This document shows, piece after piece, positions 62,973-64,000 of a DNA stretch of 64,000 bases; position 1 is the first letter of the stretch, and every line of letters starts with the position of its first letter. Location: the NCBI RefSeq assembly GCF_003633755.1, contig NZ_RBIL01000001.1, positions 357,426-421,425 of the forward strand, written 5' to 3'. The translations under genes were made by a program, and so were the position numbers. The notes below the pieces were generated by a model that saw only the letters and a program-made list of their open reading frames with translations, was not told the origin of the DNA and ran no database searches. The DNA is from Solirubrobacter pauli. GTDB taxonomy: Bacteria; Actinomycetota; Thermoleophilia; Solirubrobacterales; Solirubrobacteraceae.

Positions 62973-63395
62973 CTACGCCGCTCTCACGCGTGCGGCCGCG
63001 CGAGCGTCGAAGCGGTCACGCGCCTCTTCGACCCGCTTGCCGTGCGCGAGCGACCAGGAGCCGAGCGCCTTCAGCGGCGGGGCCATGGTCGCGCCGAGCG
63101 GCGACAGCGCGTACTCCACGCGCGGTGGCACCTCGGCGTGCACGCGGCGGACGAGGAGGCCGTCGCGCTCCATCGCGCGCAGCGTCTGCGTGAGCACCTT
63201 CTCCGAGATCGGAGCGAGGTCCTCGAGCAGCTCGTGGTAGCGGCGGGTGCCGTCGCCCAGCGCGAGCAGGACGTCGACGGACCACTTGGAGCTCAAGAGT
63301 CCGATCGAATCCCGGATGAGCCGGGCTGAGCGCGTGCGCTCGGCGACTCTGCGGACGCGGGCGTGGTCACCCACGGGCGGTGCGGTCGTGGTCAT
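62973..63395 (-). CDS. HxlR-family transcription regulator, 140 aa
   Basis: Winged-helix regulator: IRDSIGLLSSKWSVDVLLAL, RRYHELLEDLAPISEKVLTQ, LRAMERDGLLVRRVHAEVPP and VEYALSPLG match HxlR. ATG 63395 follows GGGGAG and overlaps the sigma factor stop. Convergent with the chemoreceptor, stops adjacent. Confidence 0.9.
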   Translation of the reverse strand: MTTTAPPVGDHARVRRVAERTRSARLIRDSIGLLSSKWSVDVLLALGDGTRRYHELLEDLAPISEKVLTQTLRAMERDGLLVRRVHAEVPPRVEYALSPLGATMAPPLKALGSWSLAHGKRVEEARDRFDARAAARVRAA

Positions 63396-63952
63396 GCCTG
63401 TGCTCCCCTCAGCTTGAGTCCCAGCGCCCTCAATGCGCGGGACACGCGCAGCCGCGCGGCGTTCTGGGTGCAGCCCAGCTCGCCCGCGACCTCCTCGTAG
63501 TCCAGTTGCTGTACGACGCGAAGCTCCAGCGCCCGCTGCTGCTCCGCCGGCAGCGCGCGGACGGCCATACGCAGCAACGGGGCCAACGACGACGCGACCA
63601 TCCGCTCGTCGACGGCCTCGTAGTCCTCGCACTCGGCCCACGCCGTCGGCATGCCCATCCGCTCGCGAGCCGCGCTCTCGATCCGGTTGTGCTTGTGGTA
63701 CTGCCGCAGCAGGTTGCGCGCGATCCCGAACAGCCACGGCGCCCCCGAGCCGTCGGCCATGTCACGAAAGCGCCGGCTGGAGTGCCAGGCCTGGGCGAAC
63801 GTCTCCGCCGTGAGATCCAACGCGGCGGAGTCGGACCCGGTCTGGCGTGAGAACCACGAGTGCACCCAGGTCGCGTACCGGTCGTAGAACTCCCGGAAGG
63901 CGGCCGGATCCTGTCTCGCATCGGCGAGGAGATCAGCATCGGTTCTGGTCAC
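63392..63952 (-). CDS. ECF RNA polymerase sigma factor, 186 aa
   Basis: Sigma region 2 at residues 17-85 (FREFYDRYATWVHSWFSRQT, APWLFGIARNLLRQYHKHNR) and region 4 at 125-180 (RALPAEQQRALELRVVQQLD, YEEVAGELGCTQNAARLRVS). GTG 63952. No anti-sigma gene follows; instead the HxlR gene is coupled to it. The last 48 bases of the window hold its upstream region. Confidence 0.9.
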   Translation of the reverse strand: MTRTDADLLADARQDPAAFREFYDRYATWVHSWFSRQTGSDSAALDLTAETFAQAWHSSRRFRDMADGSGAPWLFGIARNLLRQYHKHNRIESAARERMGMPTAWAECEDYEAVDERMVASSLAPLLRMAVRALPAEQQRALELRVVQQLDYEEVAGELGCTQNAARLRVSRALRALGLKLRGAQA

Positions 63953-64000
63953 GTGGTGCGTAGCGGCTCCCAGCGGTTCGCTACCTGATCATGACCCCAG

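Overview
The window is high-GC DNA with strongly G/C-biased third codon positions, many GTG starts, four-base stop/start overlaps and actinobacterial gene families: F420 synthesis genes, a PknB-like kinase, a forkhead-associated protein and an ECF sigma factor. This points to an actinobacterium. The secreted FecR-like/calcium-repeat proteins and tryptophan-repeat subtilases make me think of Thermoleophilia (Solirubrobacter-like), but that placement is inference.

Positions 1 to about 23.7 kb look like the right part of an integrated mobile element ending at the 3' end of a tRNA-Pro(GGG) gene; no integrase lies inside the window. Its left third (1-11.2 kb) is a forward, plasmid-like gene set: a cytosine methyltransferase, a very large adenine-methyltransferase/helicase fusion, a DUF3560 protein, a YraN-like protein without its nuclease residues, and small unknown genes. 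At least four of its gene blocks are preceded by related leaders with two hairpins. The middle (11.9-20.8 kb) is a run of small unrelated genes on both strands, separated by eleven copies of an imperfect inverted repeat of about 30 bp that all point the same way. This looks like a gene-cassette array, but the repeats are not canonical integron attC sites. Cargo includes a NYN-LOTUS protein, a broken SUKH immunity-like gene, two divergent paralogs, and a DUF4132 protein with its small partner.

From 24 kb on the DNA looks chromosomal: tRNAs for Pro, Gly, Trp and two Leu; a kinase and an FHA gene; and a tight six-gene dTMP/folate operon (thyA, folA, HIT protein, nucleotidyltransferase, dCMP-deaminase-like, deoxyribosyltransferase-HTH). 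Next come a collagen-like glycerophosphodiesterase, transporters and metabolic enzymes, three coupled secreted proteins, murB and the F420 genes cofD, cofC and cofE. The right end holds a TAT-exported TIM-barrel protein, an RNA-repair pair (RNA ligase plus HD/polynucleotide kinase), a serine-recombinase-like protein lacking its serine, a soluble chemoreceptor, and a coupled ECF sigma/HxlR pair.

The most distinctive chromosomal system is a pair of secreted subtilases (36.2 and 53.6 kb). Both have C-terminal Ser/Thr/Ala-Thr-Trp repeats, and each overlaps a tiny downstream ORF whose peptide carries the same RASWG/RATWG motif. The first is preceded by a cyclic-di-GMP riboswitch. The second is followed by a GGDEF-EAL protein that could make and degrade that messenger. 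Both place their ribosome binding site in the loop of the same GGCAC/GTGCC hairpin.
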